Source: Psychroflexus lacisalsi | Lineage (GTDB): Bacteria > Bacteroidota > Bacteroidia > Flavobacteriales > Flavobacteriaceae | Assembly: GCF_020164495.1 (NCBI RefSeq) | Contig: NZ_JAIQYZ010000001.1 | Span: 310,001-374,000 of the forward strand | Reading direction: 5' to 3' | DNA length: 64,000 nucleotides | Shown: piece after piece, positions 45,253 through 54,150 of the stretch | Position numbering within the stretch: the stretch's first letter is position 1 | How the letters are laid out: the number at the start of each line of letters is the position of its first letter | Made by a program: the position numbers and the translations under genes | Notes under the pieces: generated by a model | What the model saw: only the letters and a program-made list of their open reading frames with translations | Database searches by the model: none | Told to the model about the DNA's origin: nothing

Positions 45253-46644
45253 ATGAAAAAAATTACAATTTTTTTAATGATGTTGCTTATGGTAACATTT
45301 GGATTTTCTCAGCAAGAAGTCATACAAGATTTTGAAGATGGAGGTCTTGGAGCTACATTTGGAGATGGAGCTCTAGCAGCGCTTGTTCCTGACCCTGAAA
45401 CTGGAGGGACTAGAGGTCAAGTCGCACAGTTAACTTCTAGCTCAACTGGTATTTTTTTCCAGGGAGTTAATATTTCTTTTTTTGCAGGTATTCAGGTAGA
45501 CTTAACTACAGATAAAAGCATGGAAATGGATGTATATTCTTTGTCTCCAATTACTATTGCCCCTAAAGTAATTAATGGAGCCGATGGTGCTCCAGATTCA
45601 ACTACTTCCGCAAGTCATAATGGTAGTGGTTGGGAAACACTTACATTTACTTTCAATGATGGTTTTGACGGCACAGTTACTGCGAATGGAATTTATTCTG
45701 CTTTTGTGATTTATTTTAATTGGGATTCGAATATTGATAATTTTGGAGATCCACAAGATAGAGTTTTTTATGTTGATAATATTTCAGGGATTTCTTTTGT
45801 GGATACTTGTAGCAATGGTGTACAAGATGGTGATGAGACTGGAGTAGATTGTGGTGGATCATGTGGTCCATGCCCTCCTTCAATTACAGCACCAACGCCA
45901 CCAGCTAGATCAGCTGAAGATGTATTTTCTGTTTACAGTAATGCTTACACAGGAGAGCCGTCAGACTTAGGTGCTTTTGGTGGTGGATCTTTGCAAACTT
46001 TTGACATCGATGGTAATGATTTTATTCGTTTGTCTGGTGCGCCAGGAGCTAATTTACAGTGGTTTTTTGGAATTCCTAGTGGTGTAGATTTAAGCAGCTT
46101 CACGCATTACCATATGGATTTCTATTTTGAAGGTGATGTACCTGGAGAAGGGGCTATTTTTCAAACTATAATTCAAGGTTTTGATGAAAATTCTAATTTT
46201 ACTGGAAATACACTTCATAATGTAACTCCCACGGAAACAGGTGCATGGTTGTCGTTAGATATACCAATATCAACATTCAACGGCGGTACTAGTGTAAGAA
46301 CTAATATTGGACAGATGCAACTAGCAATGGCAGGTCCGGCATTTGGACCGACATATGTAGACAATGTTTATTTTCACAAAAACACTACATTAAGTAATAA
46401 CACATTCAGCAAAGCTGAATTTAAAGTGTATCCTAATCCTTCTAAAGGAGATTGGAACATCAGAACAACTGAGACTATTAAAAGTATTCAAGTCTATAAT
46501 ATTACAGGACGTTTAGTAAGAGAGGTAAATGTAAATGCTTCAGAAGCTGTTATAAACACGTTGGGTTTATCTAGCGGAGTGTATTTAGCTAAAGTTTCGA
46601 ATGAGTTAGATCAAACGAAAACTATAAAATTAATAAAAGAATAA
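45253..46644 (+). CDS. T9SS-secreted glycan-binding protein
   Basis: The 463-residue protein has a signal peptide (1-20, FGFSQ). An N-terminal jelly-roll-like domain (about 22-185) starts EVIQDFEDGG and ends VFYVDNISG. A Cys-rich linker follows (CSNGVQDGDETGVDCGGSC, about 186-204). The PUL-specific module (212-376, VFSVYSNAYTG, THYHMDFYF, WLSLDIPISTF, TYVDNVYFH) comes next. A type IX secretion sorting domain closes the protein (about 388-463, KVYPNPSKGDW, YNITGRLV, GVYLAKVSN). No catalytic residues are recognised. It would be exported by the T9SS to the surface or medium as a beta-glucan binder (substrate inferred). Confidence 0.85.
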   Translation: MKKITIFLMMLLMVTFGFSQQEVIQDFEDGGLGATFGDGALAALVPDPETGGTRGQVAQLTSSSTGIFFQGVNISFFAGIQVDLTTDKSMEMDVYSLSPITIAPKVINGADGAPDSTTSASHNGSGWETLTFTFNDGFDGTVTANGIYSAFVIYFNWDSNIDNFGDPQDRVFYVDNISGISFVDTCSNGVQDGDETGVDCGGSCGPCPPSITAPTPPARSAEDVFSVYSNAYTGEPSDLGAFGGGSLQTFDIDGNDFIRLSGAPGANLQWFFGIPSGVDLSSFTHYHMDFYFEGDVPGEGAIFQTIIQGFDENSNFTGNTLHNVTPTETGAWLSLDIPISTFNGGTSVRTNIGQMQLAMAGPAFGPTYVDNVYFHKNTTLSNNTFSKAEFKVYPNPSKGDWNIRTTETIKSIQVYNITGRLVREVNVNASEAVINTLGLSSGVYLAKVSNELDQTKTIKLIKE

Positions 46645-46660
46645 ATTCAATAAATTAGCC

Positions 46661-46701
46661 AAAAAGCGTATGTTTGATTTCATCGAGCATACGCTTTTTT
46701 T
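46661..46701 (+). terminator. Terminator closing the T9SS gene
   Basis: A 12-bp stem, aaaaagcgtatg (46661-46672) with catacgcttttt (46688-46699), is followed by more T. The lacI-family ATG follows 12 bp later. Confidence 0.85.
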
Positions 46702-46713
46702 ATTATTTTCAAT

Positions 46714-47709
46714 ATGATAACTTTAAAAGAACTTGCCAAACAGCTTAATGTTTCTGTCTCTACAGTCTCAAAAGCACTCCATGATGCTAAAGATATTGGT
46801 GAGGAAACCAAAAAGAGAATCAAAGAAGCGGCAGAACTTTATAACTACAGACCCAATAAAACTGCACTCGCACTCAAGGTAAATAAAACCAATACCATAG
46901 GTGTTGTTGTCCCAGATATCCTAAATCCTTTTTTTGCGAAAGTCCTTCACGGTATAGAAGAATATGCAACCATTAAAGGATATGATACGATTATCTGCGT
47001 AAGTCATGAGCAGCTTAAGAAAGAAGTGAAAAGCGTAGAATTAATGCTCCAAGGAAGAGTGGATGGCTTTATAATTTCACTTTCTACAGAAACCCTTTCT
47101 AAACAAGATTTTCTTCACTTGGACCAAATCAGTCTCAATAAAAAGAACTTGGTCTTATTCGATAGAACAACGTCTGAAATCGACTGCGATAAAGTAGTTA
47201 TCAACGATCAAAAGTCTATTTATGATGCTACAAGAATTTTGATTTCAAAACACAAAACCAAAATTGCCTTTGTGAGCTCTATTGAAAATTTACCTATTGG
47301 TTTACTAAGAAAAGGCGGCTACCAAAAAGCACTAGTAGATCATGGTTTGGAGCCAGATCCAAATTTAGAACTGGACCTTACAGGATCTTCACAACCACAT
47401 AGTCTGATCAAATCTTTTCTTTCATTGCATGATTTTGACGCTGTCATTTCAGCAGATAATACATCATCTCTTATGTTTCAAAGCATCGTTCAATCAGAAC
47501 AACCAGAGCTGATGAATAAAATCATGTTGATAGGATTTTCTGACGAAAAGAATGCTTTACTGAGTTATCCTAAAATCAATTACATCGACCAGAAAGCCAT
47601 GAAGATTGGTGAAAAGGCTGCTGAACTGCTCATCAAGCGTATTGAGTCCAAAGAAATTGATGCCAAGCCGGTAACTTTTGAAATGCCTTTTGAAATTCAT
47701 ATTTCCTAA
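46714..47709 (+). CDS. LacI-family transcriptional regulator
   Basis: The 331-residue cytoplasmic repressor or activator has an N-terminal LacI HTH (ITLKELAKQLNVSVSTVSKALH, quoted in part: VSVSTVSKALH, then YRPNKTALALK). A periplasmic-binding-protein-like sensor domain follows (TIGVVVPDILNPFFAKVLHGIE, GRVDGFIISLS, DRTTSEIDCDKVVIND, YIDQKAMKIGEKAAELL). It closes the PUL, just after the terminator of the T9SS gene. It probably answers to a sugar or sugar phosphate from glucan breakdown. The CG-centred palindrome at 18984 is a possible operator. Confidence 0.9.
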   Translation: MITLKELAKQLNVSVSTVSKALHDAKDIGEETKKRIKEAAELYNYRPNKTALALKVNKTNTIGVVVPDILNPFFAKVLHGIEEYATIKGYDTIICVSHEQLKKEVKSVELMLQGRVDGFIISLSTETLSKQDFLHLDQISLNKKNLVLFDRTTSEIDCDKVVINDQKSIYDATRILISKHKTKIAFVSSIENLPIGLLRKGGYQKALVDHGLEPDPNLELDLTGSSQPHSLIKSFLSLHDFDAVISADNTSSLMFQSIVQSEQPELMNKIMLIGFSDEKNALLSYPKINYIDQKAMKIGEKAAELLIKRIESKEIDAKPVTFEMPFEIHIS

Positions 47710-47738
47710 AACTGATTTTTAGCTCAAACTCATTTAAA

Positions 47739-48164
47739 ATGAAAATCTTAAAAGAATTCAAAGAATTTGCCATTAAAGGCAACATGTTCGACATGGCTAT
47801 TGGTATCATCATTGGTGCAGCATTTAGCAAAATAGTGACCTCCTTGGTAAATGACCTCATTATGCCTTTGCTCGGCGTGGTATTAGGTAATATCAATTTT
47901 AAAGAATTGAGTGTTGTCTTGAAAGAAGAAGTCATTCAGGACGAAATTTTGATTCAGCCCGCTTTAAAGCTAACTTATGGTAACTTTATTCAAACCTCTA
48001 TAGATTTTTTGATCATTGCGCTTTGCATTTTTCTTGTGATTAAAGGTTTTAACCGACTCAGAACCAAAGCTCAGGATGAAACCAATCCTGTTGTCTCAAC
48101 CCCAAAAGATATTCAGCTTTTAGCTGAGATTCGGGATTTATTGAAAGAAAAAAACAAGTCTTAG
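47739..48164 (+). CDS. mscL: Large-conductance mechanosensitive channel MscL
   Basis: The 141-residue inner-membrane channel releases solutes on hypo-osmotic shock. The N-terminal helix and first membrane helix read FKEFAIKGNMFDMAIGIIIGAAFSKIVTSLVNDLIMP (seen here as EFAIKGNMFDMAIGIIIG and VNDLIMPLLGV), the MscL signature. The second helix is near residues 78-103 (YGNFIQTSIDFLIIALCIFLVIKG, in part), and a cytoplasmic helix with EIRDLLKEK ends the protein. Length is normal. Its stop overlaps the end of the convergent TonB-dependent receptor gene by 4 bp. It is not part of the PUL. Confidence 0.96.
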   Translation: MKILKEFKEFAIKGNMFDMAIGIIIGAAFSKIVTSLVNDLIMPLLGVVLGNINFKELSVVLKEEVIQDEILIQPALKLTYGNFIQTSIDFLIIALCIFLVIKGFNRLRTKAQDETNPVVSTPKDIQLLAEIRDLLKEKNKS

Positions 48165-50890
48165 AATTTAAAGTTGGCATTAAGCATTATAATCCGCGGT
48201 AATAACCTATAACTAGTTGTACTTGTAGAAATATCACTTATAGAGAAGTTGGTAAAGGTTTCCGTATTGAATAGGTTTTTTGCACTTAACCCGAAATTTA
48301 GTTGTTTATTTTTTGTGGTGTACATGGCTGAAAAGTCTGAAAAGTAATACGTATTCTTGTCAGAATTCAGATTTCCGAAGTAATAACGCTCTGTATTTAA
48401 GGTCATATTCAACCGGTCTGAAAAGACATAACTCAAATCCAAAAAGGAAAAATTATCAGTATTGCTAAACTTGTTGCTGAAATTACTTTGAGTGGTTTTG
48501 ACTTCTGAAGTCCTAAATTCAGTTCCCAAATGATAATTAACACCCGACAAAAAACCAGACCTTAACTCGAGTCCGTACACAAAACTTTGGTTGTTGATTT
48601 CCCTGGCTCCTGAGGCATTGACAAAGTTGATAAAATCGGTTTGACTATAATTGAGTTTTAGTTTTAAGTTGGAAGAGATGGATTTGAGATACCTGTCTAC
48701 AGTTGTACTTACCGAAAGTAACTCCTGATCTTCAATCAAAACTTGTTCACTAATCTGATAATCTTGTTGAATAATGGAACGGGTAGTGAAAAAATCGTGA
48801 TTCTTAGAATAATTGACGGTAGCATTAGCAAAAAACTTATCTCCAAAATTCCCTAATCTGTACATCAACAAATAATTGCTGGCGTTAAGCTGTGTTGGCT
48901 CACCAAAACCCTGGCTAAATCCTCTGAAATTTGTCAATATATTGTTTTCATACACTTCTATGATCGAAGTATTATTGGTAGAGTAGGTATAACTTCCCAG
49001 TAAACTATTGTCATCATTGAATTTCCATCGAGCGCCCAATTGGGGTTGAATGTAAAATAAATCCTGTTGCTGTTTGACTTCATTGCTGTTTTGCAATGTA
49101 TTCAGTAATTGATGAGCTTCTAAATTCCCGGTAATATTTAATTGGTCCCCAACTTTATAAAGGTATTTTCCTTTAGCATAAATATCGGTGACTCTGTATT
49201 CAGTGAGGTTTTGAAATCCGTCGGGCCTTAAACGGTTGTCATTTTCTTCTGTGAGCTCAAAAACAGAATTTAGTCTGTCTTGGCGATGAGTGGCTCCTAT
49301 CACGCCTTCAATTAAGTCTTTATTGGCTTTGCGGTTTTTGTATTCAGCCTCTGTGCCCAAAAAGTCCATGGTGTTTTGACTGGATTGATTGACTTGTTCA
49401 ACATTACCTGCGTCTGGGAAAAGCTCTTCAAACAAAAACTGATTGTTCCTGTAGGCTTGAGGACTTTTATCGTTAATGTATCTGCCGCTCAATAAGAATA
49501 CTTCCTTTTCATTCAGTTTATGAGTGTAAAGCAATTTTTGATCAATTTGTTGATTATCATCCTGAAGATTCTCTATGGTGGAATTTGTATTAAAAATCAA
49601 GTTACTTCTAGAACTGATATCACTATTATTGAAGCTTCCTGTATACTCTAGCATTTTAGAATCCGATATGTCGTAGGTATAATCGATTTTACCAAAACCC
49701 AGGAATTTTGTTTTATTCATGGAAAAATCTTCCACATTGGTAAAGCTATCATCATCAAGAACAAATTGAGTGGTAGTATTTCTAAAAAATTCATTCTCAT
49801 CCCAGTTAAAAAAGCCAAGCGTTCGAATTTTCATGTTGTCATTAAGATTATGAATCGCATTTAAGGACACCAAGCGGGCGTTATTAAAATTGGTTCGCTC
49901 TCGCTTGAGTTGAGGGACATCCGTATAAAGACTCAGTAATGAGGACGCACGTTCACCATCGCCAACACTGCCAGGCTGATTAAAACGCATAGGGCGTATC
50001 ATTTGGCTGACGTCTCCTACGGCATCCACGCCTATATTATTAGAATTCCCAAGAAAATAGTATTTATTTTTTTTACCAAAAGACATCAGGTTCACTCGGT
50101 TTTTATGGTAAAATTGATCGAAGCCACCTGCGCCTAGATCTGCATTACCAAACCACTGTTGCTTATAGTCGTCTTTAAGCTGGATGTTCATGGCGACACG
50201 GTCGCTTTCTTCAATGCCTTTTAGTAGTTTATTGAGGGAATAATTATCGTAAATTTCAATTTTATCCACGGCATCTGCAGTCATGTTTTTACTTAAGACT
50301 TTGTAGCCTTTTTCGAACAAATCATCTCCATCTACCATAAGGCGTTCGATTTCACGATCCCCAACTTTTATGGTGCCATCACTTTCTACATTAACACCGG
50401 GGAGGTTTTTAAGCAAATCTTCCACTACCACCTCGGTCCCTCGCCGAAAGCTATCGGCGTCAAACACTATGGTGTCTTTCTTTACAGTGATGGGACGATC
50501 ACCTTGAATAGTTACGTTTTCAAGGAGCATTTCTTCTTCGAGCAAAACGGCATTTACTTCTATAGAGTTCTGGCTCTTCAGGGTAATTTTAACCTCTTTT
50601 TTGGCATAGCCTAAGGAAGCAAAAACAACCTGAAACTCTCCTGTTCGGTCTGTTTTGAGGTTATAACTTCCATCCTGCTGACTTGAGGTGTACGCTAGAA
50701 TTCGTGGACTATCTAAAGGTTGAAGCAGCACATTAGCATAACTAATGGGGTTCCCAATACTATCTTTTACTTTTCCAGTGATTTCGGTTTGGGAATAACA
50801 AAACATTCCTAACCAAAGGGATAGGAATGTGAAAATGTAATTTAGGTTGTTTTGTTTTTTCAAGTTTGGGCTAATTTTCTTCCCATTCAA
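48161..50890 (-). CDS. TonB-dependent receptor-like outer-membrane protein with carboxypeptidase-regulatory domain
   Basis: The 909-residue protein has a signal peptide (about 15-34, MFCYSQ). A carboxypeptidase-regulatory-like domain follows (36-115, ITGKVKDSIGNPISYANVLL), then a plug-like domain (about 125-235, VEDLLKNLPGVNVESDGTIKVG, VDGDDLFEKGYKVLSKNMTADAVDKIEIYDNYS, in parts) and a long barrel ending RIIMLNANFKF. The lack of a classic TonB box and the NLPGV plug suit the outer-membrane family paired with GLPGLI proteins. Its start lies 20 bp inside the upstream GLPGLI gene, so the two are translationally coupled. Substrate unknown; peptide or metal handling is possible. Confidence 0.85.
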   Translation of the reverse strand: MNGKKISPNLKKQNNLNYIFTFLSLWLGMFCYSQTEITGKVKDSIGNPISYANVLLQPLDSPRILAYTSSQQDGSYNLKTDRTGEFQVVFASLGYAKKEVKITLKSQNSIEVNAVLLEEEMLLENVTIQGDRPITVKKDTIVFDADSFRRGTEVVVEDLLKNLPGVNVESDGTIKVGDREIERLMVDGDDLFEKGYKVLSKNMTADAVDKIEIYDNYSLNKLLKGIEESDRVAMNIQLKDDYKQQWFGNADLGAGGFDQFYHKNRVNLMSFGKKNKYYFLGNSNNIGVDAVGDVSQMIRPMRFNQPGSVGDGERASSLLSLYTDVPQLKRERTNFNNARLVSLNAIHNLNDNMKIRTLGFFNWDENEFFRNTTTQFVLDDDSFTNVEDFSMNKTKFLGFGKIDYTYDISDSKMLEYTGSFNNSDISSRSNLIFNTNSTIENLQDDNQQIDQKLLYTHKLNEKEVFLLSGRYINDKSPQAYRNNQFLFEELFPDAGNVEQVNQSSQNTMDFLGTEAEYKNRKANKDLIEGVIGATHRQDRLNSVFELTEENDNRLRPDGFQNLTEYRVTDIYAKGKYLYKVGDQLNITGNLEAHQLLNTLQNSNEVKQQQDLFYIQPQLGARWKFNDDNSLLGSYTYSTNNTSIIEVYENNILTNFRGFSQGFGEPTQLNASNYLLMYRLGNFGDKFFANATVNYSKNHDFFTTRSIIQQDYQISEQVLIEDQELLSVSTTVDRYLKSISSNLKLKLNYSQTDFINFVNASGAREINNQSFVYGLELRSGFLSGVNYHLGTEFRTSEVKTTQSNFSNKFSNTDNFSFLDLSYVFSDRLNMTLNTERYYFGNLNSDKNTYYFSDFSAMYTTKNKQLNFGLSAKNLFNTETFTNFSISDISTSTTSYRLLPRIIMLNANFKF

Positions 50891-51647
50891 ATTCTCTTTC
50901 CAGTTCTTGCTCCCTATGCCTTACAGTTTTAAAACTAGTACCTCTTCCACCTAACTTAGTATTTCTTATTCTAGATTTTTCATTTCGTAATTTGTCGGAA
51001 AGCTCAAGTCCTTCTCGGTAAGTCATTCCTTCTGCATCTTCACTAATTGTAGGCTTAAGAGCATCTTCAGTAAATTCTGCATTAAGATTAATCTTCCTAA
51101 CTGACCAGGTGTATTTTTGTTCTTGATCATACATTTTGAGTATTAATCCTGGCAGTCCTTTTAGCTTCCAAGGGCCAAAACTGATGGGGATTGCAGGAGC
51201 AAACCAAGCGGTAAAAGTTCTCCCTCTAAAATTGGTCAAAGCCTTTACCACCTGATAATTCCCTATACTATCAATTTCATCCTTAATCTCCCAATTATAG
51301 TCTAAACCTGTATCATAAACAATAAAATCTGATTTAGGGTTTTTGACAGATTTTATAACATCATTAGTCGAAGCCTTATAAAACCAAACGTTATTATAGT
51401 CAGAAGGTTCTTCTATGATTGTTATACTACCATCATTATTTAAGCTAGCGCCATACTCATTTCCATCATTTATTTGAGATTTAGAATGGATTTGTTTAGC
51501 TCGCTCATTGTTAGCGTACAAAACTATACTTTTAGATTTTTCAATATTTGAAGTTGGGGAAGTGTGTGAGTATTCAGCTACAATAGCATTTTGACTGAAT
51601 GTCAAAAACGGTAAAATGATTAAAAGATGAGATAAAATTGATTTCAT
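50871..51647 (-). CDS. GLPGLI family protein
   Basis: The 258-residue exported protein has a signal peptide (1-18, FLTFSQ). The family motif is FGPWKLKGLPGLILKM (about residues 160-175), preceded by YQVVKALTNFRGRTFTAWFAPAIPISFGP. GLPGLI proteins are Bacteroidota-specific, of unknown biochemical role, and commonly sit next to TonB-dependent outer-membrane proteins, as here. The last 20 bp overlap the start of that gene. The C-terminal 60 residues are highly charged (LEREFEWEEN). Confidence 0.93.
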   Translation of the reverse strand: MKSILSHLLIILPFLTFSQNAIVAEYSHTSPTSNIEKSKSIVLYANNERAKQIHSKSQINDGNEYGASLNNDGSITIIEEPSDYNNVWFYKASTNDVIKSVKNPKSDFIVYDTGLDYNWEIKDEIDSIGNYQVVKALTNFRGRTFTAWFAPAIPISFGPWKLKGLPGLILKMYDQEQKYTWSVRKINLNAEFTEDALKPTISEDAEGMTYREGLELSDKLRNEKSRIRNTKLGGRGTSFKTVRHREQELEREFEWEEN

Positions 51648-51947
51648 AATTTAGCGATTGTATATTTAAATAAACTGATATATAGGGGTAAAACTACGAA
51701 GAGATTTTTATAATCTTTTACGGTTCGACCGTACTTATATCAACATAAAATTAGTTTTAATATTTATTCGTTCATTTTTTCAAATGTCGATTTTCATCAA
51801 ATCTATTTTTCTATCTGATTCATATTCAACAAAAGAGAAAACCACACAAAAACTATTCAATACCATAATGCATTATTCATGTTCTATCTCAATCATTCCT
51901 AAACAAAATCTTAAACTTTAGTATATTTACGTCAAACTAAAATATCT
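51648..51947. other. Divergent intergenic region, no gene seen
   Basis: A 300-bp AT-rich gap between two divergent genes. It must hold both promoters; TATATTTA at about 51920 is one mismatch from a -7 box for the rightward acyltransferase gene. No repeat, hairpin or small ORF stands out. Confidence 0.4.
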
Positions 51948-53750
51948 ATGGGATTCATAACCGCTGCTGAAATCGCCACCGGGCTCAACTTGTCAAAGTT
52001 TGGGATTCTGGGGAATGTCATGGGCAACTTCATCATGCAAACGACGAGAATTTCAGAGCTGAATGCCATCTATGATCAATATGCTCATTTGGAAGGTGTC
52101 GAGTTTATAGATGCGGTGCTATTGCATCTGGATGTGCAGTTTGAAATCCCCGAAAAGGACCTAAAACGTATCCCTAAAACAGGTCCGTTTGTAACGGTGT
52201 CCAACCACCCGCTAGGAGCTGTTGATGGTTTAATTTTACTCAAGTTGATGCTGGAGCAGCGTCCAGACTATAAAGTCGTGGCCAACTTTCTTTTGCATCG
52301 GCTCGTGCCGTTTAAGCCTTATGTTATGCCCGTGAATCCTTTTGAAACCCATAAAGAGGCAAAATCTAGTGTGGCTGGCATTAAACAGGCGTTAACGCAT
52401 ATCAAGTCCGAAAGTCCTTTTGGGTTGTTTCCGGCAGGCGAAGTTTCTACCCATATGGAAGGAAGAAAAGTTGTAGACAAACCCTGGTCCAATGAAGCTA
52501 TTCGGCTCATCAAAAAAGTCAAGGTTCCTGTGATTCCGGTATATTTTCACGCTCGGAATTCAGCTTCTTTTTATCGCTTAGCCAAGCTCAACGATAGCTT
52601 AAGGACGGCTAAATTACCAGGGGAAATGCTGAAGCAAAGCCATAGACCCATTCGTGTAAGAATTGGAAATTCTATTTCTGTTCAGGATCAAAGTGCCTTT
52701 GAAGATCTTACGGAATACTCCAATTTTTTAAGACGTAAAACCTACTTTTTGGCGAACTCCTTTGAGAAGAAAAATTTGTTGGAGAACTTCCCTAAACAAA
52801 TTAAATTTCCCTTGAAGCGTCCACCAAAGTCTATTGCTGAAGAAATGACGACTGAAGCACTGGAGAAAGAAGTGCAAGCTTGCAGAGATGATTCCCGACG
52901 GCTTTTGGTCAGTAATAATTATGAGGTCTTTATTTCTGAACGGAAACATATTCCCAAGATTGTTATGGAGTTGGGACGGTTGAGGGAAATCACCTTTAGG
53001 CAAGTGGGCGAGGGCACCAATAAATCTCTGGATCTGGATAAATATGATAATTACTATCAGCACATGTTTTTGTGGGACAACCAGTGTAAAAAAATAGCGG
53101 GAGCCTACAGAATGGGTCTGGGTCAGGACATTTATAAAAACCACGGTATAGATGGGTTTTATTTGAATGAACTCTTTCGCTTTGAGCCTGAATTGCAAAA
53201 GATGTTGAGTGAGTCTATAGAAATGGGTCGCGCGTTTATTACTGCAGAATATCAACAAAAACCTATGCCCTTGTTCTTACTCTGGAAAGGCATAGTGCAT
53301 TGCACGTTGAGGTTTCCAGAACATAAATACTTGATTGGTGGGGTAAGCATAAGCAACAAGTTTTCCAATTTCTCAAAATCCATGATGATTGAGTTTATGA
53401 AATCCAATTATTATGATCCCTATGTGGCACAATACGTTAGGCCTAAGAAGGAATTTAAAGTCAAACTCAAGGACGCCGATAAGGATTTTGTTTTTGATTC
53501 TACTCAAGCCAATTTGAATAAGTTTGATAAAATCATTGAAGAAATAGAACCTGGCAACTTAAGATTACCCGTATTGATTAAAAAATACATTAAACAAAAT
53601 GCAAAAGTGGTAGCCTTTAATGTGGACCCGCTTTTTAATAATTCAGTTGACGGCCTCATGTATATTCGTATCGAAGATATTCCTGAAAGCACAGTGAAGC
53701 CAGTCATGGAAGAATTTCAGGCAGAATTGGAAAAACAAAATAAAATTTAA
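51948..53750 (+). CDS. olsF: OlsF-like bifunctional acyltransferase (PlsC-like plus GNAT-like)
   Basis: The 600-residue protein joins two acyltransferase halves. The N-terminal half (about 75-285) has the O-acyltransferase motif SNHPLGAVDG (85-94) and FGLFPAGEVST. The C-terminal half (about 310-510) resembles the OlsB/hemolysin-like N-acyltransferase fold (LGRLREITFRQVGEG, FLWDNQCKKIAGAYRMG, YLNELFRFEP, ELGRAFI-like segment, IGGVSISN). This is the architecture of OlsF, which makes ornithine lipid and is known in Flavobacterium. Amino-acid specificity (ornithine or glycine) cannot be read from sequence. The HIT and CYTH genes follow within 4 bp. Confidence 0.75.
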   Translation: MGFITAAEIATGLNLSKFGILGNVMGNFIMQTTRISELNAIYDQYAHLEGVEFIDAVLLHLDVQFEIPEKDLKRIPKTGPFVTVSNHPLGAVDGLILLKLMLEQRPDYKVVANFLLHRLVPFKPYVMPVNPFETHKEAKSSVAGIKQALTHIKSESPFGLFPAGEVSTHMEGRKVVDKPWSNEAIRLIKKVKVPVIPVYFHARNSASFYRLAKLNDSLRTAKLPGEMLKQSHRPIRVRIGNSISVQDQSAFEDLTEYSNFLRRKTYFLANSFEKKNLLENFPKQIKFPLKRPPKSIAEEMTTEALEKEVQACRDDSRRLLVSNNYEVFISERKHIPKIVMELGRLREITFRQVGEGTNKSLDLDKYDNYYQHMFLWDNQCKKIAGAYRMGLGQDIYKNHGIDGFYLNELFRFEPELQKMLSESIEMGRAFITAEYQQKPMPLFLLWKGIVHCTLRFPEHKYLIGGVSISNKFSNFSKSMMIEFMKSNYYDPYVAQYVRPKKEFKVKLKDADKDFVFDSTQANLNKFDKIIEEIEPGNLRLPVLIKKYIKQNAKVVAFNVDPLFNNSVDGLMYIRIEDIPESTVKPVMEEFQAELEKQNKI

Positions 53751-53754
53751 TACT

Positions 53755-54150
53755 ATGTCAACTATATTTTCAAAAATTATTTCAGGTGAAATCCCTTCTT
53801 ATAAAGTCGCAGAAACGGAAGATTTTCTTGCTTTTTTAGATATTAATCCTAATTCTAAAGGGCATACGCTTTGCATTCCCAAAAAAGAAGTCAATAAGAT
53901 TTACGACTTGGACGACAAAACATATTTGGACCTTATGTTATTTTCTAAAAAGGTAGCCCATGCCCTAGAAGCTACAATCGATTGTAAGCGAGTAGGTATG
54001 GCTGTAGTTGGCCTGGAAGTGCCTCACGTTCATGTGCACTTGATCCCTTTGCAAACAATGGATGATATACGTTTTGAGAAGAAAGATTCTTTTACAGAAG
54101 AAGAATTCAAAGAAATTGCTAGATCTATCAGTGAAAACGTAAAGTTATAG
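53755..54150 (+). CDS. HIT family nucleotide hydrolase/transferase
   Basis: The 131-residue cytoplasmic protein has the histidine triad HVHVHLIP (His91, His93, His95), the usual start STIFSKIISGEIPSYKV, and SKGHTLCIPKKEV. Family members (HinT/Fhit-like) cleave nucleoside phosphoramidates or dinucleotides; the exact substrate is not evident. It lies 4 bp after the acyltransferase gene, and the next gene starts at the base after its stop, so the three form one transcript. Confidence 0.93.
   Translation: MSTIFSKIISGEIPSYKVAETEDFLAFLDINPNSKGHTLCIPKKEVNKIYDLDDKTYLDLMLFSKKVAHALEATIDCKRVGMAVVGLEVPHVHVHLIPLQTMDDIRFEKKDSFTEEEFKEIARSISENVKL

Noticed and set aside
14718-47709. Recent horizontal transfer of the PUL as a mobile island
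   Set aside because: No integrase, transposase, tRNA or attachment repeat flanks it, and base composition looks like the neighbouring genes by eye.
52728-53258. Minus-strand open frame of 176 codons inside the OlsF-like gene
   Set aside because: It is fully antisense to a conserved enzyme, with no start region or family signature.
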